Origin: Paludisphaera rhizosphaerae
GTDB taxonomy: Bacteria; Planctomycetota; Planctomycetia; Isosphaerales; Isosphaeraceae
Length of the DNA stretch: 64,000 nt
Direction: 5' to 3'
Assembly (NCBI RefSeq): GCF_011065895.1
Contig: NZ_JAALCR010000008.1
Coordinates: 1 to 64,000 of the forward strand
Shown here: positions 61,669-64,000 of the stretch, piece after piece
Layout of the letters: each line of letters begins with the position of its first letter
How positions within the stretch are numbered: the stretch's first letter is position 1
Made by a program: the position numbers and the translations under genes
The notes under the pieces: generated by a model
Seen by the model: the letters and a program-made list of their open reading frames with translations, nothing else
Told to the model about the DNA's origin: nothing
Database searches by the model: none

Positions 61669-63306
61669 GTGACGTCGCTCGTCTCGAACGAACGAAACGG
61701 TCGTCCAAGCGCCGACTCGTCGGCGGTGCGCGCTGCGGACGGAGCTTCGCGAGCCGGCTGGACGATCCTGAAGGTCGTCGAGATGCGACTTCGGTTCGTC
61801 GTCTTGATGGTGGGCACGGGGCTGGTCTTCGGCTACTGGGACACGCTCGCCAATCATTTCGAGAAATGGAGTCGGCCGACGCGAGGAGCGGCGAAGGTCG
61901 TGGGCGGCCTGGAGTATTACTGCCCGATGCATCCCTCCGTCGTCCTCGCGACGTCGGCCTCATGCCCTATCTGCGGCATGCCGCTGGCGAAACGGGCGCT
62001 CGGCGACGCCGTTGCTCTGCCTGAGGGCGTCCTTTCGCTGGTCCGCATGACGCCCGGGCAGGTCGCGCAGGCGGGCGTCAAAACGGTCGCCGTGGGCTTC
62101 AGACGACGAGACGAGCGGATGACGACGGTTGGGTCGATCAGCTTCGACGAGAGCCGCCGATTCCAGGTTGCGTCGAACGCCCGCGGCAGCCTCTGTCTCG
62201 ATCGCGTCTACGCATCGTCCGAGGGCGTGACCGTTCAGGCGGGCCAACGGCTCGCCGACCTGTATGGCTACGACATGGCCCAGGCGATCCGAGTCTACCG
62301 CGACGCCGTCGTCGCGCGCGAGGCCGCCCCCGCGGACAACCTGCCGGCGACCCCGCTCGGAGACCCCAAGGAACGAGTCGACCTCGCCATCCAGGGGCTG
62401 AAGGTGCTTGGGGTGCGCCAGAACCAGATCGAAGCGATCGCCGCGGGGAGTCTCTCCTCGGAACTCCTTCCCATCCTCGCCCCGATCAGCGGCCACATCG
62501 TTCGCAAGTCCATCCAGGAAGGTCAATACGTCTCGGAGGGGCAGTTCCTCTTCGAGATCGTCGACCTGAGCCGGGTCTGGTTCGTCGCCCAGGTCTTCGA
62601 GGACCAACTCGGTCGCGTCGAGGTGGGCCGTCGGATCGAAGCGACCATCCCGACTTTCCCCGGCGAGGTCTTCACGGGACGCGTCGCGTTGATCGCCCCC
62701 ACGCTCGACCCGACCACGCGTACGGCCGCGGTCCGCTTCGAGATCGACAACCCCGGACATCGTCTCCGGCCCGGGATGTACGCGACCGTCACGTTGAATC
62801 TCGCGCCGGAGTCTCGGGAGGCCAAGGAGCCGACGACTTGTCCGGTCACGGGCCTTCGGCTCGGTTCGATGGGAAATCCGGTGGAAACCGAAGTGGACGG
62901 GCGGACGATCCGGCTCTGCTGCGAAGGCTGCATCGCGAAGTTGAAATCCAATCCCGCGGCTTATCTCCCCAGGCCCGGCACCTCTTCGGAGGACGTCGTC
63001 CTCAGCGTGCCCGAGTCGGCGGTCGTCGACACAGGATCGCACAAGATCGTCTACGTCGAATCCGCTCCAGGGGTCTTCGAGGGGAGGTCGGTCGATCTCG
63101 GCCCGCTCTCCGGGGGGGATTACCCCGTTCTCGCCGGCCTCGCGTCTGGCGAACGAGTCGCAGCGGCCGGCGCTTTCCTGATCGACGCTGAGTCCCGCCT
63201 CAACCCGGGGGCGACGGTTGCGAAAAAGCCGGCAAGCGACGTCGCCGAGCCCCTTGCGAGCACCTCGCGACTTCGAGGCGGTCGGGAGCCTCGCCTGCAG
63301 CCCTGA
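61669..63306 (+). CDS. RND efflux periplasmic adaptor, CusB-like, with two metal-binding modules
   Basis: 545 residues. After a hydrophobic segment (RLRFVVLMVGTGLVFGYWDT) comes a heavy-metal-binding domain (YYCPMHPSVVLATSASCPIC then GMPLAKR). The membrane-fusion-protein body contains LAPISGHIVRKSIQEGQYVS, VDLSRVWFVAQVFEDQLGRV and LRPGMYATVTLNLAP. A second Cys-rich YHS-like module is inserted near the C-terminus (TCPVTGLRLGSMGNPVETEV then IRLCCEGCIAKLKSNP). It starts at GTG 61669 with GGGGAAGG eight bases upstream. No CusA or outer-membrane partner follows. Confidence 0.88.
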   Translation: MTSLVSNERNGRPSADSSAVRAADGASRAGWTILKVVEMRLRFVVLMVGTGLVFGYWDTLANHFEKWSRPTRGAAKVVGGLEYYCPMHPSVVLATSASCPICGMPLAKRALGDAVALPEGVLSLVRMTPGQVAQAGVKTVAVGFRRRDERMTTVGSISFDESRRFQVASNARGSLCLDRVYASSEGVTVQAGQRLADLYGYDMAQAIRVYRDAVVAREAAPADNLPATPLGDPKERVDLAIQGLKVLGVRQNQIEAIAAGSLSSELLPILAPISGHIVRKSIQEGQYVSEGQFLFEIVDLSRVWFVAQVFEDQLGRVEVGRRIEATIPTFPGEVFTGRVALIAPTLDPTTRTAAVRFEIDNPGHRLRPGMYATVTLNLAPESREAKEPTTCPVTGLRLGSMGNPVETEVDGRTIRLCCEGCIAKLKSNPAAYLPRPGTSSEDVVLSVPESAVVDTGSHKIVYVESAPGVFEGRSVDLGPLSGGDYPVLAGLASGERVAAAGAFLIDAESRLNPGATVAKKPASDVAEPLASTSRLRGGREPRLQP

Positions 63307-63312
63307 GTCGGA

Positions 63313-64000
63313 TCACTCGGGAGGCTTGGCGGCCGCCGACTCGCGAAGCATGGCCGCCATCCCCTCGAACAGGGCGCCCAACGTCGAGGCCGCTTCGGCG
63401 GGTGCCTCGATGACGACGCCCCCCGAGTCGCTCCGACGCACGCTCAACTGCGAGAACAATCGTCGCACCTCGCCGTCAGATAGGGACGGGACGGCGGTCC
63501 GGGCCGATTCGACGGTCGGCGCGACGGGCGTCGGCGCGGTCACGACCGGCTCGGGAGCTTCGTCGGCAGGGGCGTCGTCGCCGGCCTCGACCAGTTCCTC
63601 GAACGGATCGGGCGCCTCGTCGACGACTTCCAGGTCGGACGGATCGAAGCCGTCGATCGCGCCGTCGCCGCCCAAAGCCGCGGCGGCGTTCTCCTCGTAG
63701 AGCTTCTGAGCCCGACTGAGGAACGACCCCGCCTGATCGAAGTGAACGGCGTCGCTCTCGCCGTCGAACAGGCCCTTGAAGAACGCCTGCTTCGAGCCGA
63801 CGAGGTCGGCGATCCGCGATTCGATCCCCTCCTCGGCGACGAGGTTGTACACGTCGATGGGCGACTCCTGGCCGAGCCGGTAGATCCGGCCGATCCGCTG
63901 CTCCAGCACGGCCGGATTCCAGGGGAGCTCCAGGTTGATGACGCTGTTGGCCGCACGCTGGAGGTTCAGCCCCACGCCGCCGGCGTCGGTAGCGAACAGG
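63313..64000 (-). CDS. SNF2-family helicase, C-terminal part (partial)
   Basis: The C-terminal end of a leftward gene that enters from the right edge. The last helicase block is visible: LFATDAGGVGLNLQRAANSV, then INLELPWNPAVLEQRIGRIY and RLGQESPIDVYNLVAEEGIE (motifs V and VI of SWI2/SNF2 proteins). It is followed by an acidic linker (EVVDEAPDPFEELVEAGDDA) and a helical tail. It probably remodels DNA or RNA polymerase complexes (RapA/HepA-like). The rest of the protein is outside the window. Confidence 0.9.
   Translation of the reverse strand, partial: LFATDAGGVGLNLQRAANSVINLELPWNPAVLEQRIGRIYRLGQESPIDVYNLVAEEGIESRIADLVGSKQAFFKGLFDGESDAVHFDQAGSFLSRAQKLYEENAAAALGGDGAIDGFDPSDLEVVDEAPDPFEELVEAGDDAPADEAPEPVVTAPTPVAPTVESARTAVPSLSDGEVRRLFSQLSVRRSDSGGVVIEAPAEAASTLGALFEGMAAMLRESAAAKPPE

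Noticed and set aside
1..64000. CRISPR array
   Set aside because: No run of regularly spaced identical repeats with unique spacers was seen; the 30-bp phased words at 6.5 kb are only 8 bases of core identity in three copies.

Overview
The window is high-GC DNA from a planctomycete, most likely of the Isosphaeraceae type. The support is two DUF1559 proteins with the N-terminal [17 protein letters not shown] segment, an ECF sigma factor fused to a DUF1559 domain, secreted caspase-PDZ and Ig-like proteins, a Tat-exported Gfo/Idh/MocA oxidoreductase, and the use of DapL for lysine synthesis. Many genes start with GTG or TTG, and ATGA/GTGA start-stop overlaps are common. Nearly all long antisense reading frames are high-GC shadows.

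Layout. 1-7.8 kb: the 5' end of a leftward REP-associated transposase at the edge, then a beta-CASP metallo-beta-lactamase, a small lipoprotein, two DUF1559 proteins flanking a DJ-1/PfpI protein, an aldo/keto reductase and an unknown protein. 7.86-20.87 kb: an intact tRNA-Glu(UUC), followed by a 13-kb integrated element bounded by 47-bp direct repeats of the tRNA 3' half. The element carries a tyrosine integrase, an HTH protein, a small protein coupled to a family-A polymerase-like protein, a CsrA-like protein, and a type I restriction-modification operon (hsdM-hsdS-darT-darG-hsdR). The DarTG DNA-ADP-ribosylation toxin-antitoxin sits inside that operon, and hsdR has an in-frame TGA.

20.9-31 kb: deacetylase, glucose-6-phosphate dehydrogenase, a small membrane protein coupled to an M19 dipeptidase, a 1481-residue membrane protein with a voltage-sensor-like region, and a glycosyltransferase. 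31-37.9 kb: rpsL-rpsG, a vapD-like gene flanked by two near-identical hairpins, the ECF-DUF1559 fusion, proS and small membrane proteins. 38-39.8 kb: a candidate polymorphic toxin (SEC-C, Hint, Tse2-like) with an overlapping candidate immunity gene. 39.8-43.3 kb: a WecA/TagO-type transferase and an O-antigen ligase-like protein. 43.3-48.8 kb: leftward smpB, folK-like fusion, dapL, deoC and a secreted Ig-like protein. 49-64 kb: PDZ and caspase-PDZ exported proteins, a PI-PLC-like protein, a multi-PAS hybrid histidine kinase, msrA, an OYE-family reductase, a STAS protein, a Gfo/Idh/MocA protein, a methanethiol-oxidase-like propeller, a CusB-like adaptor and the C-terminal part of a SNF2 helicase.

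The two most interesting systems are the tRNA-Glu element and the SEC-C/Hint/Tse2 toxin with its overlapping partner. In the element, the att core lies inside the integrase reading frame, so the integrase C-terminus should change between integrated and circular states.
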